In this document: piece by piece, positions 1-8,088 of the stretch
Layout: every line of letters begins with the position of its first letter
Numbering within the stretch: the stretch's first letter is position 1
Assembly (NCBI GenBank): GCA_013695435.1
Contig: JACDAM010000134.1
Location: 1-41,187, forward strand
DNA from: Burkholderiales bacterium
Lineage (GTDB): Bacteria > Pseudomonadota > Gammaproteobacteria > Burkholderiales > JACMKV01
Reading direction: 5' to 3'
DNA: 41,187 nucleotides
Program-made: the position numbers and the translations under genes
Notes under the pieces: model-generated
Told to the model about the DNA's origin: nothing
The model's database searches: none
What the model saw: the letters and a program-made list of their open reading frames with translations, nothing else

Positions 1-2
1 GT

Positions 3-506
3 CCCGGAACCGGCGCCAACCTGATTCATTATCGAGGCCGCGAAACAGACTGGATCGGAATCGAACCGAATCCATACATGCACGCTTATCTCAAAAAAGA
101 GGCAGAAAAACTCGGCATAGCGGTCGATCTGCGCGGCGGAGTTGGCGAGCGGCTGGAGATCGAAGACAACAGTATCGATGCTGTGGTCGCGACTTTAGTG
201 CTCTGTTCGGTAAATAATCTTGCCGACGTATTGCGGGAGATTTTGCGGGTGCTGAAACCCGGCGGGCAGTTCTTCTTCATGGAGCATGTCGCGGCCCCGC
301 GCGGCACATGGCTGCGGCGAATCCAGCAATGGATACGGCCGATCTGGAAGCCGCTGCTCGACGGCTGCCGGCCCGATCAGGAGACATGGATTGCACTGGA
401 GCAGGCGGGATTTGCAACGGTCACTTACGATCGTTTTACCGGGCCGATTCCGATCGCAAGCCCGCACATCATCGGTGTCGCAGTGAAGAAGTCGTGCAGA
501 CCATAG
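3..506 (+). CDS. Class I SAM-dependent methyltransferase (5'-truncated by window edge)
   Basis: The reading frame is open from the window edge and starts inside motif I of a Rossmann-fold methyltransferase (PGTGANL), which binds S-adenosylmethionine. An acidic strand-2 end (GIEPNPYM) and the post-core segment VLRVLKPGGQFFFMEH follow, as in UbiE/Methyltransf_11 and METTL7-like enzymes. Perhaps 30-60 residues are missing upstream. The first in-frame ATG in the window, at 78, lies after motif I, so it cannot be the true start. The substrate cannot be read from the sequence; METTL7-like relatives are often annotated only as phosphatidylethanolamine or small-molecule methyltransferases. The gene ends at a TAG and no terminator is obvious after it. 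Confidence 0.8.
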   Translation, partial: PGTGANLIHYRGRETDWIGIEPNPYMHAYLKKEAEKLGIAVDLRGGVGERLEIEDNSIDAVVATLVLCSVNNLADVLREILRVLKPGGQFFFMEHVAAPRGTWLRRIQQWIRPIWKPLLDGCRPDQETWIALEQAGFATVTYDRFTGPIPIASPHIIGVAVKKSCRP

Positions 507-1103
507 ATTGGCGGGGGCGAAGGCGGAATTTGGGCACGGCATGGCATAACCGGATCATGATTAAGGAGCCAGGCTCGATATAACCCTCTGGCGGATGTTA
601 CGTGTCGCGTGCCCTGCCGCCATGGTCGATGACCCCGCACATTACCGCTGAACCAGCTACCGGGCTAACGCCCTGAACCAGCATCAGCCTTTGGGAAACA
701 ACCGTTCTATGCCAAGCTCGAGAAACTAACCGGCGAACGGCGCGAAGCGAAACCAAGAGGCAGGCCGAGGCTGCCACGAGACGCCCATCCCGATGCGACC
801 CACCGTCAAGGAAAGTTGGAGGTATGAGATGCGATGGTGGAATAATTCGACCCGGGGCTCTTTGAATCGCCTGTATTTCTCCATCCTGCCGGGTTGTGCG
901 GCGAGTGCGCTCAATTCGCCATCCAAAGACCTTACCCCGGAGCGCCGTAACGGTACCGTCAGGGCGGGTTTGCACATTGCGAAATAGCGGCCGAAAATCA
1001 GCGCCCATACCGGCTCGGTTCCCGAAGCCGGTCACGCAGCGTGTTGCTGCCGCATCCGGACGTATGTAATCTTGTCGTAACAACCATCCCGCGTGCGCGT
1101 GAA
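507..1103. other. About 600 bp without a recognisable gene
   Basis: Short open frames exist on both strands, but none has a convincing ribosome binding site, a family signature or consistent codon use. Between about 700 and 830 the plus strand reads as a short basic peptide (FYAKLEKLTGERRE...) without a start, which could be the remnant of a decayed gene. No tRNA, terminator or clear promoter was seen. The stretch ends at the AGGAGG ribosome binding site of the permease remnant. Confidence 0.4.
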
Positions 1104-1113
1104 AGGAGGCTGT

Positions 1114-1762
1114 ATGTCCAGCGTTCCCATTGGCGAAAAAAGTCAGTCCGGCGCGCCGGCAGAACCGGCCCCTGAAACGTGTGATGGGGCCATGGTTGTT
1201 GCTGCTGTTCATCGTCGGCGACATTCTCGGCACTGGCATCTACGCGCTCACGGGCCAGGTTGCCAAGCAGGTCGGTGGAGTTGTATGGCTGCCGTTTCTG
1301 GTGGCTTTCATCGTGGCCGTCATCACCGCCTTCAGCTATCTGGAACAGGTGACGAAGTATCCCAGGGCCGCAGGCGCCGCTCTTTACACGCACAAGGCAT
1401 TCGGCATTCACTTCGTGACGTTCATCGTCGCTTTCGCCGTGATGTGTTCGGGCATTACCTCCGCATCGACAGCCTCGCGAGCGTTCGCCGCCAACCTGTC
1501 GAATGCCTTCGGGCTTGACCTCGCGGGCGGAATCGGCATCACGCTGGTCGGGCTGGCATTCATGGCGCTGGTTGCGGCGATCAACTTTCGCGGCGTCGGC
1601 GAGAGCGTGAAGTTCAATGTCGTGCTGACTTGCGTCGAACTGACCGGTCTTCTGATTATCATCTTCATCGGTCTGTGGGCGATCGGGCACGGTGAAGGCG
1701 ACGTATCGCGCGTCATGGAGTTCAAAACATCGGCCGATGGCAGTAACCTGTCCCGCAAATAA
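1114..1762 (+). pseudogene. APC-family amino acid permease, frameshifted and 3'-truncated
   Basis: The membrane protein sequence carries the APC-superfamily start (PLKRVMGPWLLLLFIVGDILGTGIYALTG) and five or six hydrophobic segments. It covers only about 210 of the roughly 430-500 residues usual for these amino acid/cation symporters. Two lesions are visible. First, the strong AGGAGG (1104-1109) sits 4 nt before an ATG at 1114 that is in a different frame from the body; removing one A from the six-A run at 1136-1141 joins MSSVPIGEK to the permease frame. As it stands the body opens only from a TTG at 1130 with no ribosome binding site. Second, the stop codon lies inside the left arm of a palindromic element (1750-1873), and the rest of the gene is absent downstream. 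A working transporter is unlikely. Confidence 0.8.
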
Positions 1763-1873
1763 GTTGCCTAAATCGCCGTTCGCCCTAGGCCTGTCGAAGG
1801 GCCCCCTGCCATCGTTCATGGTTCGACGAGCTCACCACGAACGGTGCGAAAATAAACAAGTTATTTGCGGGAC
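1750..1873. mobile_element. MITE-like palindromic element (124 bp) ending the permease
   Basis: The arms GTCCCGCAAATAAGTTG (1750-1766) and CAAGTTATTTGCGGGAC (1857-1873) are inverted repeats of 17 bp with one mismatch. The interior is a second, imperfect palindrome: CGTTCGCCCTAGGCCTGTCGAA on one side and TTCGACGAGCTCACCACGAACG on the other. Interior sequences of this kind (CGTTCG...TGTCGAA...) are familiar as dispersed repeats in many proteobacterial genomes. There is no open reading frame of its own, so movement would need a transposase supplied elsewhere. No target-site duplication is evident, which fits the loss of the permease 3' part beyond it. Confidence 0.65.
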
Positions 1874-1932
1874 GCAATATTAGACCAAGCGCTTCGTGTA
1901 TTACGTCGACCAGAATATCTTTCCGTAATCGC

Positions 1933-4900
1933 ATGGCACTCAGCGACGAGGCAGCGAAATCCGAACGCATTGAGCGCGTGCTTAGGCTTGTGCACGAGCG
2001 CTTGCCTGCCGAACACGTAAGTCTGACCGAAATCTTTGTGCGCGATTACTTCAGCCAGGTCGATGCCGAAGACCTGGGCGAGCGCGAGGTCTTCGATCTT
2101 TACGGCGCGGCGCTTTCCCACCTCAACTTTGCACGCCGCTTCCAATCGGGTGCGCCCAAGTTGCGCGTTTACAACCCGCGACTCGAAGAACACGGCTGGC
2201 AATCGGCTCACACCATCGTCGAAATGGTCAACGACGACATGCCGTTTCTGGTCGATTCGATCACCATGGAAGTGAACCGCCAGGGCCTCACCCTGCATCT
2301 CATCATTCATCCGGTAATGGAGGTAAAACGCGACGTCGGGGGGGCGCTTGTCGAGCTCAAGCCGAAGGCCGGCGGCCGCCACGAATCGTTGATCCACGTC
2401 GAAGTCGACCGGCGCAGCGATCCCGTTCTACTCGGCGAGTTGCAAGCGGGAATTCAGCGCATCCTCGATGACGTGCGTGCGACAGTCGCCGACTGGCAAG
2501 CGATGCGTGCGCGCCTCGACGATATCATCGCCACCCTCGCGTCCTCTCCGCCTCCCCTCGATCAAGCAGATATCGCCGAGGACACCGCCTTCCTGCGGTG
2601 GATCGCGGACAGCCACTTCACTTTCATCGGCTACCGCGAGTACGACCTGATGGTGCGCGAAGGCGACGATGCGCTGCGCATCGTCGCCGGGTCGGGGCTC
2701 GGCATTCTGCGTGAGACGGGAGAACGCAGTGAGTCGGCGAGCTTCGCGGCGCTGCCCGCGAACGCTCGCGCGCAGGCGCGGGCGCTGGAGCTTCTGATCG
2801 TGACCAAGGCGAATTCCCGCTCCCCCGTGCATCGCCCCGGTTATCTCGATTACATCGGCGTCAAGCGCTTCGATGAATCCGGCAACGTGGTGGGCGAACA
2901 ACGCTTTCTCGGGCTCTACACATCAACCGCATACAATGCCCGCCCTGCCGACATTCCGTGGTTGAGGCGCAAAGTCGCCATCGTCATCGAGCGCGCCGGT
3001 TTTCGGCCCGGCAGCCATGCCGCGAAGACGCTCCTGACCATCCTCGAGCAGTACCCGCGCGATGAGTTGTTCCAGATTTCGGCCGAAGAATTGCTCAACA
3101 CGGTCACCGGCATCCTGCGCCTGGGCAACCGCCAGCGCACCAGGCTTTTCGTCCGGCGCGATCCCTACGACCGCTTTTTGTCGTGCCTGATCTACGTTCC
3201 GCGCGAGAACTACAACACTGAACTGCGCCAGCGCATGCAGGAGTCGCTGATGCGCGCATTCAACGGCGTCAGCTCCGAATTCACCGTACAGCTTTCCGAA
3301 TCCGCACTGGCGCGCATCCTCATGGTGATCCGCACCCGTCCCGGCGGCGTGCCCGATTATGACGTGCGCGCCCTCGAAGCCAGGCTGGCGCGAGCGGCGC
3401 GGCGCTGGCGCGACGACCTCCATCAGGCGCTCGCCGAGCACGGTGGTGAAGAACAGGCCAACCGTTTCGCGCAGCGCTATCGCTACGCTTTTCCCGCCGG
3501 CTATGTAGAGGACTATTCGGCGCGCAACGCGGTGCTGGATATTGCGTTGATGGAATCGCTCGACGGCGACGATCTGGCGATGAATCTCTACGCGCCGCTG
3601 GAAGCTCCGGCCGGCTCGCTGCGTTTCAAGATTTTCCATGCCGGCGCGCCGGTCACGCTTTCCAGGAGCATGCCGATGCTCGAGCACCTCGGTGTCACCG
3701 TGCTCGAAGAACGGCCCTACCAGATCGAGCCCGAAGGCGCGGCGCCGATTTGGATCCACGATTTCGGCATGACTTACTCCGGCGAATTCGAAATCCATGC
3801 GGTGCGCGATCTGTTCCACGACGCTTTCGCACGCGTGTGGTCCGGCGAGATCGAGAACGATGACTTCAATAAGCTGGTGCTGCGCGCACGGCTTGCCGCC
3901 GCCGACATTACCGTGCTGCGCGCCTATTGCAAGTATCTGCGCCAGGCGCGGTTTACTTTCAGGCAGGCGTACATGGAACAGGCGCTTGCAGCACACCCCG
4001 CGATCGCGCGAGCACTCATCGAACTGTTCCATCTGCGCTTCGATCCCACGCGCGACGGCAATGGCGAAATCGAGTTGGTAAAAGCGATCAACGCGTCGCT
4101 CGAAAAAGTCGAGAACCTGGACGAAGACCGTATCCTGCGCCAGTTCCTGGCGGTCATTCTCGCCACCATCCGCACCAATTATTTTCAACGCGGCGGCGAC
4201 GGCAAGCCCAAAGCGTACCTTTCGTTCAAACTCGATTCAGCCAGGGTGCCCGGCCTTCCCGAGCCGAAGCCCATGTTCGAAATCTTCGTGTATTCACCGC
4301 GCGTCGAGGCCGTGCACTTGCGCGGCGGCAAGGTCGCGCGCGGCGGTCTGCGCTGGTCGGAGCGCATGGAGGATTTTCGCACCGAAGTGCTGGGACTGGT
4401 CAAGGCGCAACGGGTGAAGAATGCGGTGATCGTGCCGGTCGGATCGAAAGGCGGCTTCGTCGTGAAGAATCCGCCGCCCGCCACCGACCGCGAGGCCTTC
4501 CTCAAGGAAGGTATCGCCTGCTACCAGACATTTTTGCGCGGCATGCTCGACATCACGGATAACCTGCTCGCCGGCTCAGTCGTTCCACCGCGTTCGGTGA
4601 AGCGCCTCGATGGCGACGATCCTTATCTTGTCGTGGCGGCCGACAAGGGGACCGCGACATTTTCCGATATCGCCAACGCCATCGCCGCAGACTACGGTTA
4701 CTGGCTAGGCGATGCCTTTGCGTCGGGCGGCTCGGCCGGCTACGACCACAAGAAAATGGGTATCACCGCGCGCGGCGCGTGGGAGTCGGTCAAGCGCCAC
4801 TTCCGCGAATTGGGCGTGAACACGCAGGAACAGGACTTCACGGTAGTAGGCATCGGCGACATGTCGGGTGACGTGTTCGGCAACGGCATGCTGCTATCTG

Positions 4901-6729
4901 AACATATCAAGCTCGTCGCCGCATTCGATCATCGCCAAATTTTCCTCGATCCCGATCCAGACCCGCGGGCGAGCTTTGCCGAACGCAACCGCATGTTCGC
5001 GCTGCCGCGTTCGTCGTGGGCGGACTACGACGCGAAGCTGATATCCTCAGGCGGCGGCGTTTATACGCGCAGCGCGAAATCGATCGCACTTTCGCCCGAG
5101 GTCAAGCAAGCGCTCGCCATTGCGGCCGATGCGCTTGATCCGAACGACCTGATCAACGCGCTTTTGAAAGCGCCCGTCGACCTTCTCTACAACGGCGGCA
5201 TCGGCACCTACGTGAAGGCGAGCACGCAGACCCACGCCGAGGTCGGCGACCGCGCCAACGACGCGATTCGCGTCGACGGCAACGAACTGCGCTGCCGCGT
5301 GGCCGCCGAAGGTGGCAACCTCGGGTTCACCCAGCTCGGCCGCATCGAATACGCTTTGCGCGGCGGCAAGATCAATACCGACGCGATCGATAATTCAGGC
5401 GGCGTCGATTGTTCCGATCACGAAGTCAACATCAAAATCCTGCTGAATGACGTGGTGACAGAGGGTGAGTTGACCATCAGGCAGCGTGACCACCTGCTGG
5501 CTGAGATGACCGAGGAAGTAGGACAACTCGTGCTGCGCGATAACTATTTCCAGGCCCAATCGTTGAGCGTGAGCGGTGCGCACGGCGCGGCGCTGCTCGA
5601 TGCCCAGCAACGCTTCATCCGCGCGCTCGAACGCAAGGGCAAGCTCAATCGCGAGCTCGAGTTTCTGCCATCGGACGAAGTCATCGCCGAGCGCAAGGCG
5701 GCGAAGATGGGCCTGACCTCACCCGAGCGCGCGGTTTTGCTCGCCTATGCAAAACTGACTTTGTCCGACGAGCTGATCGCATCCTCGTTGCCGGAAGACC
5801 CGTATTTCGCCGGCGCGCTCGAACGTTATTTTCCTGCCCCCTTGCGCAGCCGCTATCGCGATCACATCGCGCGCCATCCGCTGCGCCGCGAGATCATCTG
5901 CACCCACGTCACCAACAGCATGATCAACCGCGTCGGCGGCACTTTCGTGCACTGGGTGCGGGAGGAAACCGGCGCGCGGCCCGACGAGGTGGTGCGCGCG
6001 TACCTGTTGACTCGCGAGGTGTTCGATCTGGTAAGCCTGTGGAAGTCAGTGGAAGCGCTCGACAACCAGGTTGCCGACGCGACGCAGACAGCGATGCTGA
6101 CGAATGGCGAGCGTCTGGCGAGCCGCGGCACCCGCTGGTTCCTGCGCAATACGCAGTATCAGAATGATATCGAGCGCGGCCTCAGTCACTTCGCCCCGGG
6201 GGTCGCGGCGATCGCCGGCTCGCTGGACACGCTGCTGGCGCAGGACGATGCGCAGCTTACACAGCAAGCCCAGGCACGCCTCACCAGTGCGCGAGTTCCG
6301 CCCGAGTTGGCAAAGCGGGTCGCGGGTCTGGACGCGTTGATCGCGGCGCTCGATATCGTCGAAGTCGCGAGCGGTAGCGATATGAGTATCGAGTCGGTCG
6401 CTCGCATCTACTTTGCGTTGTCGGGCCGCCTGCAGTTTGGCTGGCTGCGTGGCCACATCGCGCTCCTGCCCGCTGACAGTCATTGGCAGACCCTGGCCAA
6501 AGCCGCGCTTCGCGACGATCTCGCTAACGTTCAGCGCAAGCTCACGTGCGCCGTCGTCGAGCAGCATGCGACGATCGAAGGCGCCGATGCTCTGATCAAG
6601 GCTTGGGAAAATCGAAGCGGCGGCGCGCTCGAACGTTCGCGTCAAGTAATCACCGACCTTCAGTCCGGCGGCGCGCCGGATCTCGCCATGCTCTCTGTCG
6701 CGCTGCGCGAGCTGCGCGCTTTGACATAG
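1933..6729 (+). CDS. gdhB: NAD-specific glutamate dehydrogenase, large (180-kDa) type
   Basis: This cytosolic enzyme oxidatively deaminates L-glutamate to 2-oxoglutarate and ammonium with NAD+, normally in a catabolic role. The length of 1598 residues matches the large GDH family. A long N-terminal regulatory region with ACT-like segments (about 1-600) leads to a catalytic core containing GSKGGFVVK (lysine near residue 839), the NAD-binding GIGDMSGDVFGNGM (about 973-986) and YNGGIGTYVK, and then a helical C-terminal domain. The frame is intact over 4.8 kb. The ATG at 1933 has only a weak ribosome binding site; no better in-frame start is near. It stands alone, 60 bp after a palindromic element that may have replaced its native upstream region. 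Confidence 0.95.
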   Translation: MALSDEAAKSERIERVLRLVHERLPAEHVSLTEIFVRDYFSQVDAEDLGEREVFDLYGAALSHLNFARRFQSGAPKLRVYNPRLEEHGWQSAHTIVEMVNDDMPFLVDSITMEVNRQGLTLHLIIHPVMEVKRDVGGALVELKPKAGGRHESLIHVEVDRRSDPVLLGELQAGIQRILDDVRATVADWQAMRARLDDIIATLASSPPPLDQADIAEDTAFLRWIADSHFTFIGYREYDLMVREGDDALRIVAGSGLGILRETGERSESASFAALPANARAQARALELLIVTKANSRSPVHRPGYLDYIGVKRFDESGNVVGEQRFLGLYTSTAYNARPADIPWLRRKVAIVIERAGFRPGSHAAKTLLTILEQYPRDELFQISAEELLNTVTGILRLGNRQRTRLFVRRDPYDRFLSCLIYVPRENYNTELRQRMQESLMRAFNGVSSEFTVQLSESALARILMVIRTRPGGVPDYDVRALEARLARAARRWRDDLHQALAEHGGEEQANRFAQRYRYAFPAGYVEDYSARNAVLDIALMESLDGDDLAMNLYAPLEAPAGSLRFKIFHAGAPVTLSRSMPMLEHLGVTVLEERPYQIEPEGAAPIWIHDFGMTYSGEFEIHAVRDLFHDAFARVWSGEIENDDFNKLVLRARLAAADITVLRAYCKYLRQARFTFRQAYMEQALAAHPAIARALIELFHLRFDPTRDGNGEIELVKAINASLEKVENLDEDRILRQFLAVILATIRTNYFQRGGDGKPKAYLSFKLDSARVPGLPEPKPMFEIFVYSPRVEAVHLRGGKVARGGLRWSERMEDFRTEVLGLVKAQRVKNAVIVPVGSKGGFVVKNPPPATDREAFLKEGIACYQTFLRGMLDITDNLLAGSVVPPRSVKRLDGDDPYLVVAADKGTATFSDIANAIAADYGYWLGDAFASGGSAGYDHKKMGITARGAWESVKRHFRELGVNTQEQDFTVVGIGDMSGDVFGNGMLLSEHIKLVAAFDHRQIFLDPDPDPRASFAERNRMFALPRSSWADYDAKLISSGGGVYTRSAKSIALSPEVKQALAIAADALDPNDLINALLKAPVDLLYNGGIGTYVKASTQTHAEVGDRANDAIRVDGNELRCRVAAEGGNLGFTQLGRIEYALRGGKINTDAIDNSGGVDCSDHEVNIKILLNDVVTEGELTIRQRDHLLAEMTEEVGQLVLRDNYFQAQSLSVSGAHGAALLDAQQRFIRALERKGKLNRELEFLPSDEVIAERKAAKMGLTSPERAVLLAYAKLTLSDELIASSLPEDPYFAGALERYFPAPLRSRYRDHIARHPLRREIICTHVTNSMINRVGGTFVHWVREETGARPDEVVRAYLLTREVFDLVSLWKSVEALDNQVADATQTAMLTNGERLASRGTRWFLRNTQYQNDIERGLSHFAPGVAAIAGSLDTLLAQDDAQLTQQAQARLTSARVPPELAKRVAGLDALIAALDIVEVASGSDMSIESVARIYFALSGRLQFGWLRGHIALLPADSHWQTLAKAALRDDLANVQRKLTCAVVEQHATIEGADALIKAWENRSGGALERSRQVITDLQSGGAPDLAMLSVALRELRALT

Positions 6730-6797
6730 ACTGCGGCTCTTGATCGGATCCTTTACTTTATCATTGACCGCATCGACTACATTAGTCATCAGACGTT

Positions 6798-6826
6798 TTG
6801 ACGCTATAGCGGTTAGCCGCTATGAT
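6798..6826 (+). promoter_or_regulatory. Sigma-70 promoter with internal palindromic operator for the TA pair
   Basis: A near-consensus -35 TTGACG (6798-6803) and -10 TATGAT (6821-6826) are separated by exactly 17 bp. The spacer carries a perfect inverted repeat, ATAGCGG-TTAG-CCGCTAT (6806-6823), whose right arm enters the -10 box. Antitoxins of the ribbon-helix-helix type normally bind such palindromes and repress their own operon. This is therefore the likely autoregulatory operator of the next two genes. The start of transcription should fall near 6833, giving a leader of about 19 nt. Confidence 0.7.
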
Positions 6827-6851
6827 GCCAACTTCTTGAGGTAAAACCATC

Positions 6852-7088
6852 ATGAGCGAAGAGACTTCAAAACGCGCCACCGTATACTTTGAGCCGGCGC
6901 TGCACCAGGCCATTCGCTTGAAGGCAGCGCATACACACAGAACCGTATCGGACATAGTCAACGATGCGGTGCGGTTAGCGCTGCGTGAGGACCAGGAGGA
7001 TCTTGCGGCATTCGAGGATCGTGTTGCTGAACCCGTGATCTCCTATGAAGCGCTGCTCAAGGACTTGAAGGCGCATGGCAAGCTATGA
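6852..7088 (+). CDS. Ribbon-helix-helix antitoxin (RelB/CopG-like)
   Basis: A 78-residue protein with an N-terminal ribbon-helix-helix: a short strand (RATVYFEPALHQAIRLKA) followed by a helix-turn-helix-like stretch (THRTVSDIVNDAVRLAL). This is the DNA-binding fold of RelB/CopG-type antitoxins. The acidic, probably flexible C-terminus (about 50-78) would wrap the toxin. GAGG stands 10 nt before the ATG. The stop overlaps the toxin start by 14 bp, so the two are translationally coupled. Expected roles are to neutralise the RelE-type toxin and to repress the promoter through the palindrome at 6806-6823. The exact subfamily is not certain. Confidence 0.85.
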   Translation: MSEETSKRATVYFEPALHQAIRLKAAHTHRTVSDIVNDAVRLALREDQEDLAAFEDRVAEPVISYEALLKDLKAHGKL

Positions 7089-7338
7089 GCTCGTATTCAA
7101 GAAGTCCGTAGCCAAAGACCTTCGAGCCTTCCCCAGGCAAGACGTCAAGCGGATCATGCAGCGCATTCGGTCGCTTGCAGACGATCCGCGACCCCCAGGT
7201 TGCGAAAAGCTGTCGAGCCAGGAGCGATATCGGGTCAGGCAGGGAATCTATCGAATCATTCATGAAATCAAAGAAGACAGGCTCATTGTGTTAGTCGTCA
7301 AGATTGGCCATCGACGTGACGCCTATCGAAGCAGCTAA
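7075..7338 (+). CDS. RelE/ParE-superfamily toxin
   Basis: An 87-residue basic protein with the RelE/ParE fold signature: an N-terminal strand YELVFKKSVAKDLRAF, the helix pair (QDVKRIMQRIRSLADDPRP), then the beta-sheet core YRVRQGIYRIIHEI and LIVLVVKIGHRRDAYR. The central R-x-G-x-Y-R-I and the terminal K-x-G-H-R-x-x-x-Y-R are typical of RelE-type mRNA interferases, which cleave ribosome-bound mRNA; ParE-like gyrase poisons share the fold. The start codon overlaps the antitoxin gene by 14 bp. Length is normal and the frame intact, so the pair looks functional. Confidence 0.85.
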   Translation: MASYELVFKKSVAKDLRAFPRQDVKRIMQRIRSLADDPRPPGCEKLSSQERYRVRQGIYRIIHEIKEDRLIVLVVKIGHRRDAYRSS

Positions 7339-7386
7339 CATGAGTCGTAGCCGCGATTCGCGCTTCATGGCCGCGGCTTAGCAAGC

Positions 7387-7453
7387 GTAGCCGGATGTGA
7401 CGGAGTGGAATCGGGATATATATCCGGATTATGCTTCGCTGCATCCGGGCTGC
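7387..7453. repeat. REP-like palindromic repeat
   Basis: The left half GTAGCCGGATGTGACGGAGT and the reverse complement of the right half, GCAGCCCGGATGCAGCGAAG, are similar, and both continue into AATC(C/G)GGA around a TATATA centre. This is the widespread GTAGCCCGGAT...AATCCGGG type of dispersed palindrome found between genes in many proteobacteria. It lies just downstream of the toxin gene on the plus strand and could act as an mRNA-stabilising or terminating hairpin. Confidence 0.6.
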
Positions 7454-7527
7454 TTACTGATCGGCGCCGGGCGTCTTTTTGGACCGGGCGCATTTAGCCG
7501 CCAGTGTCTTAGCGAACGAGCGCTGTA

Positions 7528-7533
7528 TATAAT
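7528..7533 (+). promoter_or_regulatory. Possible -10 box for the Cache-domain gene
   Basis: A perfect TATAAT at 7528-7533 lies 55 bp before the expected start of the Cache-domain reading frame. No good -35 hexamer is found at 16-18 bp spacing (TGTCTT at 7505-7510 is the best). A perfect GC palindrome, GCCGCCGCGGCGGC, follows at about 7540-7553 in the presumed leader. Confidence 0.35.
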
Positions 7534-7587
7534 CTATTCGCCGCCGCGGCGGCTTCCATAATTCCAATCAGACACAAAGGAGAACCC

Positions 7588-8036
7588 ACGAAAATCGGAA
7601 AGATTGTCAGCACGGTCGTACTGGCCAGCGCGCTCGCATCGGGGTTCGTGTTTGCTCAGCGCAGTCCGGTACTGCCGCCGAGGCCAAGGCCATGCTGGAG
7701 AAGGCAGTAGCCGAGGTGAAAAAGGACAAGGGCGCGGCGCTGGCCAAATTCAACAAGGGCGAAGGCGGCTTCAAGGATCGCGATCTGTATCCGTTTTGCG
7801 GCGGGGCGGACGGCAACTTCACCGCGCATCCGGCGCTTCAGGGCAAGAGCTTGAAGGAGCTGAAGGACAAAGCGGGCAAGGCGCTCGGCGAAGAGTTTTA
7901 CAAGATCGCCAAGGAAGGTCAAATCAGCGAAGTCAACTACATGTGGCCACGGCCCGGCACCGAGCAGCCGGTGCAGAAGGTTACCTACGTTACCAAGATC
8001 GGCGACCAGGTTTGTGCGGTCGGCTACTACAAGTAG
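7588..8036 (+). pseudogene. Secreted single-Cache-domain protein with lost start and shifted signal peptide
   Basis: The body from 7659 onward encodes a periplasmic small-molecule sensing domain of the single-Cache type: EAKAMLEKAVAEVKKDKG, FKDRDLYPFCGG, HPALQGKSL, then MWPRPGTEQPVQKVTYV and the closing VGYYK. A strong AAAGGAGA (7576-7583) is followed 4 nt later by ACG rather than ATG. The frame from that ACG reads as a signal peptide (KIGKIVSTVVLASALASGF...). Around 7656-7659 this frame must shift (two extra bases, or one missing) to enter the Cache domain. As written, the first ATG in the domain frame is at 7692 with no ribosome binding site and no export signal. Either the gene is dead or two sequence errors fall within 70 bp. 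Confidence 0.65.
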
Positions 8037-8088
8037 CAGTCGCGCGGCCTGACTTTTCGAGCAGCCGCCTACGACGAGTGGGCGCTGC

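Noticed and set aside
598-1239. 213-codon open frame on the minus strand
   Set aside because: It runs antisense into the permease, has no ribosome binding site and its protein lacks any family pattern.
2923-4188. 421-codon minus-strand frame inside gdhB, and similar antisense frames in rhlE, the acyl-CoA synthetase and prsR
   Set aside because: All mirror codon bias of the real genes and lack start signals and motifs.
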